A program made the position numbers and the translations under genes. A stretch of 64,000 nt of DNA. Origin: Flammeovirgaceae bacterium. Its GTDB lineage: Bacteria; Bacteroidota; Bacteroidia; Cytophagales; Cyclobacteriaceae. Below the pieces are notes generated by a model. It was not told the origin of the DNA and did not search any database. It worked only from the letters and a program-made list of their open reading frames with translations. Positions 8,636 to 16,723 of this stretch are shown here, piece after piece. The DNA is taken from contig JACJYU010000001.1 in the NCBI GenBank assembly GCA_020635915.1, forward strand, positions 1,302,001 to 1,366,000, read 5' to 3'. Each line of letters begins with the position of its first letter. The first letter of the stretch is position 1.

Positions 8636-11239
8636 ATGAGGAAAATAGACAGAGATACATTTTTAAGGAGTTTCAAGGTACTTTCAAACCAATCATTTGA
8701 TTTGTTTTTAGGTTCAGGTGCCTCTGTCAATTCCGGTATCCCGTCAGGAGGTGACTTAGTTTGGCATTTTAAGAGAGAAATACTTAGCAGCAAGAAAATA
8801 ATTAATGGCAAAAAATTTACTGATCTTAAAATTGAGGCCAACAAACAAATTATTCAAAATTACTTTGACCAAAGAGGCGACAACAATATAGTAAACCACT
8901 ATTCTCACTATTTTAAAGAATGCTACCCCGACTCACTTGTCAGAAAGGAGTTTTTGAGTGATTTGGTTCGTGATAAAAAACCGTCCATTGGCTTTCTCTG
9001 TTTATCAGCACTGGTAGAGCGACAAAAATTCAATGTGGTTTGGACTACCAATTTTGATGACTTAATTGAAAATGCAATTACAGCCCTGAATTATAAAAGT
9101 TGCCAAATTGTTTCCCCTGATAATGCAAGTTCTGTTCAACAATTCAACTCGGATATTCCTACAGTTGTGAAGCTTCATGGGGATTTCCGATATGACCCGC
9201 TTCAAAATACAGATGAAGAACTTCAGGAGTTAGAAGCAAGTTTGCATACAAAATTCTTAGACGCTTCAACCCAGAAAGGCTTACTGGTTGTCGGGTATTC
9301 GGGAAGTGATAAATCTGTAATGACCACATTGGAAAAAGCATTAGAGAAACCCAATGCTTTTCCGAAAGGTTTAATCTGGTGTATACCAAAGGGACTGCAA
9401 CCGACAAATGAGTTAGAAGCATTGTTAGATAAAGCTCATCAACAAAACAATCGTTCAGGATTTTTAGAGATTGATAGCTTCGACTATTTTCTACATGAGA
9501 TTTATAAAACCTGTGAATTATCAAATACACAAATTGATACCATTGCCTCTGAACGATTTGAACAAAGACAGGTATTTAGGTTAAGTCAAAATCCCTCTGC
9601 CACCTTACCAATTCTTTTAAATGCAATAAAGGCAAAGAGCTTTCCGAAAACCGCTTTTACTACGAAAACCACTTTAACTGGGGTAGGAAAATGGAAAAGA
9701 TTGCGGCAAGCAATCGGCAGTTCCAATATAGTTGCGTCATTTACCAAAAATGATACTCTGATGATTTTTGGTGTTGAACAGGAAATCAAGGAAACACTAA
9801 AAAACCATATAACTGATGACCTAAAAATTGCTGACATACCAGAGCATATCTATTATCATTCTGATTCCTTTTATTTAGGGATGCTATATGAGTTGGTTGA
9901 AAAAGCTTTGGTCAATGATTTTGGATTATCCGTTTACGCAAAAGGTAGGAATATCAGAAAATTCTATTCTTCCGAAAACCCATTAAGTGATAGCGAAATT
10001 GCAGATATTAAAAATCGAAACCGTAATTTCAATATTCATCAAAACAATGTCGTTTTTGAGGCATTTGAGTTTAAAATTGAATTCGTCAATAAAGAACTTT
10101 ACCTACTAATTTGCCCAACAGTTCATATACAGACAACAGCAGGCAGTGAGCCTCCCAGAAATGTTGTTCAATATCTTTCAAACACCATTATTTCAAATCG
10201 CTACAATAACAAGTATGGGCAAAAAATGCATTGGTGGTTTACGGAATTGAAGAAGAAAAATGAAAACTTGAATTTTCGGCTTGGTGATTTTGAAATTAAG
10301 CTCGCAGAATATTACTCAACAGCAGCAAAAAAAGTAAACGATAAATTTTATTGCTTTAATGGCTTTACGAAACTTAACGAGCCGTCTATTTATTTTCATT
10401 ACCAAGATGAAGCAAAGCAATCAATTCATCCGATAAATGGCTTAAAAATTTTAGGCCCGTTAGAAGAAAGCTTTGGACAAAGTAACAATGGATCTGCCAA
10501 TGTCAACTTGGCTATTATTTCCCCTGACTTTGGATTTGAAAAAGTCAAAGCCCATTTAGATTCTCTACTAAATACAGTCAGTCCAATATGGGAAAAGGAG
10601 TATTTGAAGGATTTCCCGGGATTTGACAATGTTTTTAAAAAGCATCTCATCATTCCCAACACTGTTCAAAGTGAATTTGTGATTACAATTCCTAATAATG
10701 ACGTAAGCAGTTTTTCTGCCATTCAATTTTATGATTATTTGAAAAGCAAAATTGATAAGTTGGCATTGAAGAGCACTGACATAGATTGCGTTGTAATCTA
10801 CATACCTGACCAATGGAAGAAATTCAGGGAGCTAAAGAATGAAAACACGTACTATGACTTACACGATTCATTGAAATTGTACTGTGTAAAGAAGGGCTTA
10901 AGAATCCAGTTCATAGAAGATAAATCTATTAACTACAAAGACCAGGCAAAAATCCGGTGGTGGCTATCGTTAGGTTTATATGTTAAATCAAACGGAACTC
11001 CATGGAAAGTTAAGACAGACAATACGGAAACAGCCTTTGTTGGATTAGGTTATGCCGTAAGGCAAAATGCTCGTGATAAAGTTGTTCTTGGGAGCAGTCA
11101 AATATTTGATGGTCATGGAAACGGACTTAAATTCTTATTGCAGCCAATAGATAAACCAGTCTTTTATAACAAGAATCCTTTCATGAGTAAGGAAGATGCT
11201 TTTCTAAGTTCAACTAATAAGTGCAACACAAGAGGCTGA
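8636..11239 (+). CDS. SIR2-APAZ-Argonaute fusion protein, cut short by an IS30 insertion
   Basis: 867 residues as it stands. The N-terminal SIR2 NADase domain is complete: LFLGSGASVNSGIPSGGDL, then WTTNFDDLIE (nucleotide pocket), VVKLHGDFRYD (catalytic His) and VVGYSGSDKSV. The middle fits the APAZ region, and the C-terminal third is MID-PIWI of a short prokaryotic Argonaute (LSLGLYVKSNGTPWKV; VVLGSSQIFDGHGNGLKFLL). Short Argonautes fused or paired with SIR2-APAZ (SPARSA type) consume NAD+ on guided recognition of invader nucleic acid and stop infection by suicide. Residues 1-856 are native; the last 11 come from the insertion sequence. It starts 15 bp after hsdR. The remaining PIWI part lies at 12311-12877. 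Confidence 0.9.
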   Translation: MRKIDRDTFLRSFKVLSNQSFDLFLGSGASVNSGIPSGGDLVWHFKREILSSKKIINGKKFTDLKIEANKQIIQNYFDQRGDNNIVNHYSHYFKECYPDSLVRKEFLSDLVRDKKPSIGFLCLSALVERQKFNVVWTTNFDDLIENAITALNYKSCQIVSPDNASSVQQFNSDIPTVVKLHGDFRYDPLQNTDEELQELEASLHTKFLDASTQKGLLVVGYSGSDKSVMTTLEKALEKPNAFPKGLIWCIPKGLQPTNELEALLDKAHQQNNRSGFLEIDSFDYFLHEIYKTCELSNTQIDTIASERFEQRQVFRLSQNPSATLPILLNAIKAKSFPKTAFTTKTTLTGVGKWKRLRQAIGSSNIVASFTKNDTLMIFGVEQEIKETLKNHITDDLKIADIPEHIYYHSDSFYLGMLYELVEKALVNDFGLSVYAKGRNIRKFYSSENPLSDSEIADIKNRNRNFNIHQNNVVFEAFEFKIEFVNKELYLLICPTVHIQTTAGSEPPRNVVQYLSNTIISNRYNNKYGQKMHWWFTELKKKNENLNFRLGDFEIKLAEYYSTAAKKVNDKFYCFNGFTKLNEPSIYFHYQDEAKQSIHPINGLKILGPLEESFGQSNNGSANVNLAIISPDFGFEKVKAHLDSLLNTVSPIWEKEYLKDFPGFDNVFKKHLIIPNTVQSEFVITIPNNDVSSFSAIQFYDYLKSKIDKLALKSTDIDCVVIYIPDQWKKFRELKNENTYYDLHDSLKLYCVKKGLRIQFIEDKSINYKDQAKIRWWLSLGLYVKSNGTPWKVKTDNTETAFVGLGYAVRQNARDKVVLGSSQIFDGHGNGLKFLLQPIDKPVFYNKNPFMSKEDAFLSSTNKCNTRG

Positions 11240-12310
11240 AAGAAAGAGGGATTTCTCCCCCTTTCAATTGGCCAAGATCATTTAAACTTGTGTTGCAATG
11301 TCAAATTATAAACAACTTGGTCAAGGGCAAAGGTATGTAATTGACCGCCTACTTAGGCAAGGAAAAAGCCAGAAAGAAATAGCCGATGTGCTGGGGTACA
11401 ACAAATCCACCATTAGCCGTGAACTTAAGCGCAATACTCCCAAACGGGGCAGGGGCGCAAAATTGTATGACCCTGAAAAGGCCCAAATGAAGACCGAAGG
11501 CAGGCACCGGGGCAAGAACAAGCACACCACCTTCACCGATGGGATGCGCAGGCAGATCGTGGAACAATTGACCATTGAAAAATGGAGCCCGGAATTGATT
11601 TCACAAATCGGCCGCCAGCACGATCCGGGTTTTGTCAGCCATGAAACCATCTACCAATGGATATGGGACATGAAGCATGGCCGTAAGCGGGAAGACCGGC
11701 CCTACCAGCACCTGTACAAAGACTTGAGGCATGGGCGCAGGAGGAGAAAACGCGGAAACTACCATGATAACAGGGGTTGTATAGCAAACCGTGTTTCAAT
11801 TGAAAAGCGGCCTGTCATTGTGGAAAAGCGTAAACGGATCGGTGATGTGGAAGTGGACTTAATGCTGGGCAAGAACCACCGACCTGGACTGTTGGTCATT
11901 ACCGACCGGGCTTCCTTAAAGACATCGTTGGTCAAAATAACCACCAAGGCATCCAAGCCAATTGCCCGGTCAATCATTCGCAAAATGAAACCATGTGGCC
12001 AATGGCTGAAGACCTTTACCTATGACAACGACCTTGCCTTTGCTTTGCACACAGTGGTGAACGAAGCACTGAAAACCAAGTCGTTCTTTACCCATCCGTA
12101 CACGTCACAGGAAAAAGGGACCGTGGAAAACCGTATTGGTATATTGCGTAGGTTCTTCCCTAAGAAAACGGATTTTGCCTTGGTGACCAAAAAACAGGTG
12201 CGGGACGTGGAAAAAATGATCAATGAAAGACCTGTGAGAAAATTTAATTATCAAACCCCAAATGCCGTATTTTTACAAAAACTAAAAGTTGCACTTATTA
12301 CTTGAACACA
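11205..12310 (+). mobile_element. IS30-family insertion sequence inside the Argonaute gene
   Basis: 1106 bp. The ends are imperfect inverted repeats: GTTCAAcTAATAAGTGCAAC at the left matches the reverse complement of the right end at 19 of 20 positions. A 7-bp direct repeat GCTTTTC flanks it (11198-11204 and 12311-12317). Removing the element plus one repeat rejoins the Argonaute frame. The repeat is longer than the 2-4 bp usual for IS30, so the exact ends carry some doubt. A possible hairpin (about 11237-11266) lies between the left end and the transposase and could block read-through transcription. Confidence 0.85.
11298..12305 (+). CDS. IS30-family transposase
   Basis: 335 residues. The N-terminal helix-turn-helix is typical of the family (KSQKEIADVLGYNKSTISRE), followed by a DDE catalytic core: GDVEVDLMLG (first Asp), TYDNDLAFA (second Asp) and SQEKGTVENRIG (Glu). 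The gene reads in the same direction as the Argonaute it interrupts and ends a few bases before the right terminus. Only one copy is in this window. Confidence 0.93.
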   Translation: MSNYKQLGQGQRYVIDRLLRQGKSQKEIADVLGYNKSTISRELKRNTPKRGRGAKLYDPEKAQMKTEGRHRGKNKHTTFTDGMRRQIVEQLTIEKWSPELISQIGRQHDPGFVSHETIYQWIWDMKHGRKREDRPYQHLYKDLRHGRRRRKRGNYHDNRGCIANRVSIEKRPVIVEKRKRIGDVEVDLMLGKNHRPGLLVITDRASLKTSLVKITTKASKPIARSIIRKMKPCGQWLKTFTYDNDLAFALHTVVNEALKTKSFFTHPYTSQEKGTVENRIGILRRFFPKKTDFALVTKKQVRDVEKMINERPVRKFNYQTPNAVFLQKLKVALIT

Positions 12311-12877
12311 GCTTTTCGTTTAGTAAGCAACATTCGAAATACTTACCATAAAATAGACCCGGTTATTGGTTTGAAAAAATTGGTGCTGCATAAAACCACA
12401 CATTTTACCGGAGCGGAAATGGAAGGCATAAGCAACGCTTTAGAAGGAATTGATAATATCGAACTCTTACAGATTCAGCAATTCAGTAGTTGGAGAGCCA
12501 TAAAACTTATAAAAAACAGCAAGGGAAAGCACGAATTTAATGGCTACCCGATTGAAAGAGGTACGGTAATTCAATTGGATGACTTCACTTTTCTATTATG
12601 GACACACGGATTAATTGAAAGTCAGGAATTGAATGGCAAGTATTTTCAAGGAAAAAGAGGAATACCATCACCTTTACTTATCAAGAGATTCAGAGGGACA
12701 GACCCAATAGAAACTGTTGCAAATGATATTCTCAAACTGACAAAAATGAATTGGAACGGAGCGGAACTCTATAAGACCTTTCCTGTCACCATTGATTTCT
12801 CCAAACGACTATCTGTAATGGGTAAACAATTAGAAGAATTAGGGACAAAAGCACATGATTTTAGATACTTCATATAG
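12311..12877 (+). pseudogene. C-terminal PIWI remainder of the split SIR2-APAZ-Argonaute
   Basis: In frame with 8636-11204 once the IS30 element and one GCTTTTC copy are removed; the junction reads EDAF-RLVSNIRNTYHK. The segment carries hallmarks of the end of a short Argonaute: LVLHKTTHFTGAEMEGI, YPIERGTVIQ, FLLWTHG and IPSPLLIKRFRGTDPIE. It supplies 186 residues, for a restored protein of about 1042. A TTG at 12302 inside the IS end could start translation of a free fragment, but it would lack the rest of PIWI and all of MID. Confidence 0.88.
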
Positions 12878-12886
12878 CCAACCCAT

Positions 12887-12955
12887 TTTGCAAGCACATT
12901 GCCAAAGCCCCGCAAGCCACCCCGACAACCAAAGCTTTGTCAAAGAGCTTGCAAA
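12887..12955 (+). repeat. Hairpin repeat, type 2 copy c
   Basis: Outer stem TTTGCAAGC/GCTTGCAAA (perfect), ACATT facing AAAGA, inner stem GCCAAAG/CTTTGTC (6 of 7), 27-nt apical loop rich in CCACCCCGACAACC. It begins 10 bp after the stop of the Argonaute gene, as copy a begins 17 bp after the ATPase stop. The following 12956-13118 has no credible gene. Confidence 0.7.
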
Positions 12956-13118
12956 GCCACCCCGAGGAAAAATTGTTTTAAAAAATCTCCCAATCCTTCA
13001 GAAAAATAAAAAACGCCACGCAAAAGCCCGGACAGAAAGACAATATTACAAATTGAAAATGATACGAAAAACCAATACTGACAATGGTTTACAGACACGG
13101 AGGACAAAGAACACCAGC

Positions 13119-13250
13119 TGCCAACATTGTATAAAAGCAATAGCGGATGAGGTGGTAAATTTAAGGTTTGTGCATTCAATAAACTTTTGTGGTGGCAGAC
13201 AGGTAATCGCCTTGAAATCCGCTACTGCTCTTATACTTGACCGTTGCAAG
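13119..13250 (+). repeat. attC-like palindromic repeat, site 2
   Basis: Left box GCCAACA at about 13120, left arm starting GTATAAAAGCAATAGCGGAT, right arm ATCCGCTACTGCTCTTATAC and right box CCGTTGC at 13241-13247. The arms pair at 18 of 20 positions; both mismatches are A opposite C. It ends 16 bp before the next gene. Confidence 0.7.
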
Positions 13251-13266
13251 CAATGCCGTAGACAAT

Positions 13267-13704
13267 ATGAAGACACAACTCTCAAGTAGTTTGACATTTG
13301 GCTACAAAGTTTTTGGAATTTTTTGGGGACTGATCACAATACTGCTTTTCCTTATTATTACAATCGGGACAAAGGACCCATTAGGGCTAGTTATGCTGTT
13401 GATGCTACTTCCATCGATTGTATTCCTAAGACTTAACAAAATCACATTTGATGAAAATTTCGTCTACGTCACCAAGTGGATGACTGAGGAGAAATATGAA
13501 ATAGAAAAGATAAAATCAATAAATGAAGCTGACATGACAAGTCTGGATCCATTTTTTGAACTAGAAATAATGGAACAAAGAGGAGAAGTAAAAAAAGTAG
13601 ACTTCATGCCCAAATTTTTTGAAAACATGACGTACTTATTAAAAAGAGAATACAGCGGACAACTATTAGAATTGAAAAGAAGAATAAGAGCTCTGAAGTC
13701 ATAA
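13267..13704 (+). CDS. Small membrane protein with PH-like cytosolic domain
   Basis: 145 residues from ATG 13267, which sits just after palindrome site 2; an upstream in-frame codon at 13237 lies within the repeat and is rejected. Two hydrophobic helices (about residues 15-40 and 45-65) are followed by a soluble part in which a strand-rich segment (KITFDENFVYVTKW, YEIEKIKSI) resembles bacterial PH-like domains. No enzyme motif is visible. It is the only gene between two attC-like sites, a typical one-gene cassette unit. Function unknown. Confidence 0.7.
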   Translation: MKTQLSSSLTFGYKVFGIFWGLITILLFLIITIGTKDPLGLVMLLMLLPSIVFLRLNKITFDENFVYVTKWMTEEKYEIEKIKSINEADMTSLDPFFELEIMEQRGEVKKVDFMPKFFENMTYLLKREYSGQLLELKRRIRALKS

Positions 13705-13730
13705 GTATTTGATTGCGAGAGAACGGCACA

Positions 13731-13764
13731 GCTGGCAACACCGTGTATGTGCCATGTGCTAAAA
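13731..13764 (+). repeat. attC-like palindrome, left half only (site 3)
   Basis: GCAACACCGTGTATGTGCC begins the expected left box and arm 27 bp after the stop of the preceding gene. The matching right arm is absent: the next right half (16608-16680) has unrelated arm sequence. Loop-like sequence continues to the IS256 insertion at 13847 and again at 15255-15366. The site has therefore been rearranged. Confidence 0.5.
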
Positions 13765-13846
13765 GTTACTGAAGGAGAGTAGTCTAAATGATTCGCGCTT
13801 TTTGTGTTTCTGCAGTTGTCGAACCATCCGGATGACTTCCCGGAGC

Positions 13847-15246
13847 GACACTGCCCAATTAAGTGTGTAAGTGCTGGTAACGTCTAAGTAACTGCGTAAA
13901 GGTCTTATATTTTGCATCTTTCTTCGAAGATAGTTAAAAATTGATTTACGATTATGGGCCAGTTGCGAATAGGCAAGGTCCATTTCTTAGTGATTTCCCT
14001 TAGGGCCAGGTACACGGATTTCATCACCGCCTGATCATCCGGGAATGAAAGTTTGTTATTGGTGTACTTACGGATTTTCCCATTTAGGTTTTCGATGATG
14101 TTTGTCGTATAGATCAACGTTCTGATTTCGATGGGATAATCAAAGAAGTGCGTAAGGTTATCCCAGTTGGCCCTCCAGGACTTAATGGCGTGAGGGTATT
14201 TTTTACCCCAGCTTTCATCCAACTGATCTAACGCCTGTATGGCCAATTTTTTATTTGGAGCCCCGTATACTGTTTTCAAATCAGCTACAAATTGCTTCTT
14301 GTCTTTCCATACCACATAGCGCATCGCGTTCCGTATCTGGTGGACAACACATATCTGAGTGACTGACTGAGCAAACACGCTGGTGATTGCTTCAGTGAAG
14401 CCTTTAAGGTTATCCGTGCTGGTGATTAAGATATCCTCAACGCCCCGGCTTCTTAAATCGGTAAGCACACTAACCCAAAATGAGGCGCTCTCATTTTCAC
14501 CTAACCACATGCCTAACACTTCCTTAAATCCCTGAGCATTAAGGCCTACGGCCAGGTAAATTGTTTTGTTGATCACCTTTCCATTCTGGCGGACTTTGAA
14601 CACGATCCCGTCCATCCATACCACGAAGTACACCGAGGAGAGCGGCCTGCTTTGCCACTCCGTCACCAAGGTATGTACCCGCGATGTCACATTAGAGATG
14701 GTCGCATCCGAAACATTTACACCATAGATTTCACGAACTTGAGTTTCAATGTCACGTACACTCATGCCCCGGGCGTACAAAGAAATGATGATTTCTTCAA
14801 TGCCTTCCACAAATCGGCTGCGCTTAGGTACCAGTACAGGTTCAAAAGTGCTGTTACGATCGCGGGGTACTTCGATCTCCAGTTCGCCACGTTTCGTCTT
14901 GATCGTCTTGCGTGACTTTCCATTGCGTGAGTTCCCTGAGTTGATACCTTCCGGTGAGTGTTTTGCATATCCCAGATGGCCGTCCAGTTCACCCTCCAGC
15001 ATTTGCTCCATGCCCTTGGTGAATAACTCGTCAATGAAATTGTTGAGATCTTTTGAATCCCTAAATTGCTTGAGAAACCCAGGAGTGAGCATCTCTTTGA
15101 GAAGTGGATGTTGTTCTTGTTTTTTCATTGGTAACTGTGTTTAAAGTTAAGTCTTTAAATGAAACCAATTCGGCTGAAAGTGATGTATTCCACATCTCAT
15201 TCATCAAGGCCGAATCGGGCCTTTACACAGTTTCTTAGACGTTACC
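13847..15246 (-). mobile_element. IS256-family element, copy 1
   Basis: 1400 bp, flanked by an 8-bp target duplication CCCGGAGC (13839-13846 and 15247-15254). The right end, read inward, is GGTAACGTCTAAGAAACTG. The matching inverted repeat at the left lies 29 bp inside the boundary given by the duplication. Copies 2 and 3 have the same length and the same asymmetric left end. Confidence 0.93.
13905..15128 (-). CDS. IS256-family (Mutator-type) transposase, copy 1
   Basis: 407 residues, identical to copies 2 and 3. Family signatures: ELDGHLGY near the N-terminus, EVPRDRNSTFEP, YARGMSVRDIETQ, then the DDE core VVWMDGIVFKVR (first Asp), ITSTDNLKGF (second Asp), QICVVHQIRNAMRYV (the C-x2-H signature), and NIIENLNGKIRKYT (Glu). 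The frame is intact, so the element may be active. Confidence 0.95.
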   Translation of the reverse strand: MKKQEQHPLLKEMLTPGFLKQFRDSKDLNNFIDELFTKGMEQMLEGELDGHLGYAKHSPEGINSGNSRNGKSRKTIKTKRGELEIEVPRDRNSTFEPVLVPKRSRFVEGIEEIIISLYARGMSVRDIETQVREIYGVNVSDATISNVTSRVHTLVTEWQSRPLSSVYFVVWMDGIVFKVRQNGKVINKTIYLAVGLNAQGFKEVLGMWLGENESASFWVSVLTDLRSRGVEDILITSTDNLKGFTEAITSVFAQSVTQICVVHQIRNAMRYVVWKDKKQFVADLKTVYGAPNKKLAIQALDQLDESWGKKYPHAIKSWRANWDNLTHFFDYPIEIRTLIYTTNIIENLNGKIRKYTNNKLSFPDDQAVMKSVYLALREITKKWTLPIRNWPIIVNQFLTIFEERCKI

Positions 15247-15254
15247 CCCGGAGC

Positions 15255-15366
15255 CGCAGGCTCCGATGGCTTCGCGCAGGCTTCGCATCTTCTATTGCAA
15301 CAAGTTCTTCGCTAAGCTTTTCGCTAACTTGAAGGAAAACCCAAAAAGCGCTACTTTTGGTCTATT
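15255..15366. other. Remnant between two insertion sequences, no gene
   Basis: About 110 bp of non-coding sequence with short G+C-rich inverted repeats (CGCAGGCTCCGATGGCTTCG). It looks like the apical-loop part of an attC-like palindrome left between IS256 copy 1 and the IS3-family element. No open frame of note. Confidence 0.4.
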
Positions 15367-15411
15367 TGTAAGCTCCCCTTTTTTAGGACAGCTCTAAATT
15401 AGAAAATTTAT

Positions 15412-16251
15412 TCATTGTTGTTGTAACCGGTTGTGGGTTTGTGGGAAACTCGTTTCGAGTTTCCATAAATCCACAACCAGCATGTCCGCAGGACTGCGCC
15501 CCTCGAGTGCATCATGTGGACGGTCGTAGTTGTAATCATTCATCCATTCATCAGCCAGTATTCTCACTTGGATTAGTGATTCAAATAGATAAGCATCTAG
15601 AACATCTCTGCGAAAACTCCCATTGAAACGCTCGATATATGCATTCTGTGTAGGCTTACCTGGTTGAATAAACTGAAGCTGGATGGAACGTTCTTCACAC
15701 CATAAGCAGAGTTTGCTTGAGATGAATTCAGGACCATTGTCAACCCTGATTCGTTTTGGTTTACCTCTCCACTGGATGACTTGCTCAAGTACCCGGACAA
15801 CACGCTCGGCACGTAGCGAAGTGTCTACTTCAATAGCAAGCGCCTCACGATTAAAGTCGTCTAGCAAGTTGAGTACCCTAAACTTGCGGCCTGATAGAAG
15901 AGAATCGCTCATAAAATCCATCGACCAGCTTGCATTGATATGACTAACAGCTTCCAAAGGTTGAAGAATCCGTGCCGGTAACCTTCTTTTACCTTTTCTT
16001 TTCAGGTTTAGCTTCAAATATTTATACACCCGATGAATGCGTTTATGGTTCCACAACAGTCCTTCTTTCCTAATCCTGAAATACATTTTCCAAAAACCCT
16101 CGGTAGGCCGTTTTTCCGCTAAGTCCTGAAGTTTTTCAATCACCGCATGATCGTCCTTTTTACTTTGGTAGTAGTAAACCGAACGTGAGAGGTCCATCAC
16201 ATCACAGGCCCGACCGAGGCTAACTTGAAAAGCCGCTCTCAAATGATCCAC
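15412..16251 (-). CDS. IS3-family type A OrfB (integrase core), copy 1
   Basis: 279 residues with the rve/DDE core: SMDFMSDSLLSG (first Asp), RVDNGPEF (second Asp), QNAYIERFNGSF (Glu). Relative to copy 2, one A is missing in a GGAAAACTC run, which changes and shortens the last residues. It is probably made as an OrfAB fusion by -1 slippage at an A_AAA_AAG heptamer near the end of orfA. Confidence 0.9.
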   Translation of the reverse strand: MDHLRAAFQVSLGRACDVMDLSRSVYYYQSKKDDHAVIEKLQDLAEKRPTEGFWKMYFRIRKEGLLWNHKRIHRVYKYLKLNLKRKGKRRLPARILQPLEAVSHINASWSMDFMSDSLLSGRKFRVLNLLDDFNREALAIEVDTSLRAERVVRVLEQVIQWRGKPKRIRVDNGPEFISSKLCLWCEERSIQLQFIQPGKPTQNAYIERFNGSFRRDVLDAYLFESLIQVRILADEWMNDYNYDRPHDALEGRSPADMLVVDLWKLETSFPQTHNRLQQQ

Positions 16252-16274
16252 ACCGGTTCGCTTCTCAGCGGGCC

Positions 16275-16541
16275 TCAGAACTTTTTTCCCAAGACCTCTT
16301 TGAGCATCTTGTTGTCCAGCGCCAAATCGGCATACATATGCTTGAGCTTACGGTTTTCTTCCTCAAGCTCCTTCATTCTTTTGAGTTCGTTCATCTCCAT
16401 GCCTCCGTACTTGGCCTTCCAGTTGTAAATAGTGGCTTTGGACACTCCGTTATCACGGGCAATATCCTGGATGTTTTTGCCCGCATCATACTCCTTGAGA
16501 ATGTTGAAAACCTGGGCTTCGGTAAATCTTGTTCTTTTCAT
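16275..16541 (-). CDS. IS3-family type A OrfA (DNA-binding), copy 1
   Basis: 88 residues: an HTH (QDIARDNGVSKATIYNWKAK) followed by a leucine-zipper-like coiled coil (MKELEEENRKLKHMYADLAL). It ends VLGKKF at the slippery A_AAA_AAG sequence used to enter the OrfB frame. Identical to copy 2. Confidence 0.9.
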   Translation of the reverse strand: MKRTRFTEAQVFNILKEYDAGKNIQDIARDNGVSKATIYNWKAKYGGMEMNELKRMKELEEENRKLKHMYADLALDNKMLKEVLGKKF

Positions 16542-16607
16542 TTTTAACAGTTTAAAGTTAGACCTTTTGTCTAATTCAAAACTGTCCTATTTTCGGGGGA
16601 GCTTACA

Positions 16608-16680
16608 GTCGCGTTTGTCATGCTTCGCATTTAACAAACGCTCCTAAGCCCACAACGACCGCATAGCCAAACGTTGTAGG
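16608..16680 (+). repeat. attC-like palindrome, right half only
   Basis: Except for one base, GTCGCGTTTGTCATGCTTCG through CATAGCCAAACGTTG is identical to the loop and right half of site 6 (22464-22528). Its proper left arm (GCTATGCG...TTGTGG type) is missing upstream, where the IS3 element begins. It precedes the mntA/hepT pair. Confidence 0.6.
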
Positions 16681-16712
16681 CAAGCCCGCTGAGAAGAGAC
16701 TGAAAAATTTTG

Positions 16713-16720
16713 TATATTTG
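16713..16720 (+). promoter_or_regulatory. Bacteroidota -7 promoter box before mntA
   Basis: TATATTTG matches the TAnnTTTG consensus. It lies 4 bp before ATG 16724 and 13 bp before ATG 16733, so the mRNA is either nearly leaderless or starts at the second ATG. Confidence 0.5.
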
Positions 16721-16723
16721 GAG

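Larger units (their letters stand above)
15367..16607 (-). mobile_element. IS3-family element type A, copy 1
   Basis: 1241 bp with terminal repeats TGTAAGCTCCCC. Near-identical to copy 2 (33365-34606), but one base shorter near the end of orfB. Unlike copy 2 it has no 4-bp target duplication (flanks TATT and GTCG), and the palindrome halves beside it do not match. This suggests recombination or an adjacent deletion after insertion. Confidence 0.9.

Noticed and set aside
12855..13289. 144-codon open frame after the Argonaute remainder
   Set aside because: It runs through the type 2 hairpin and palindrome site 2, has no recognisable domain and is low-complexity; a chance frame in repeat DNA.
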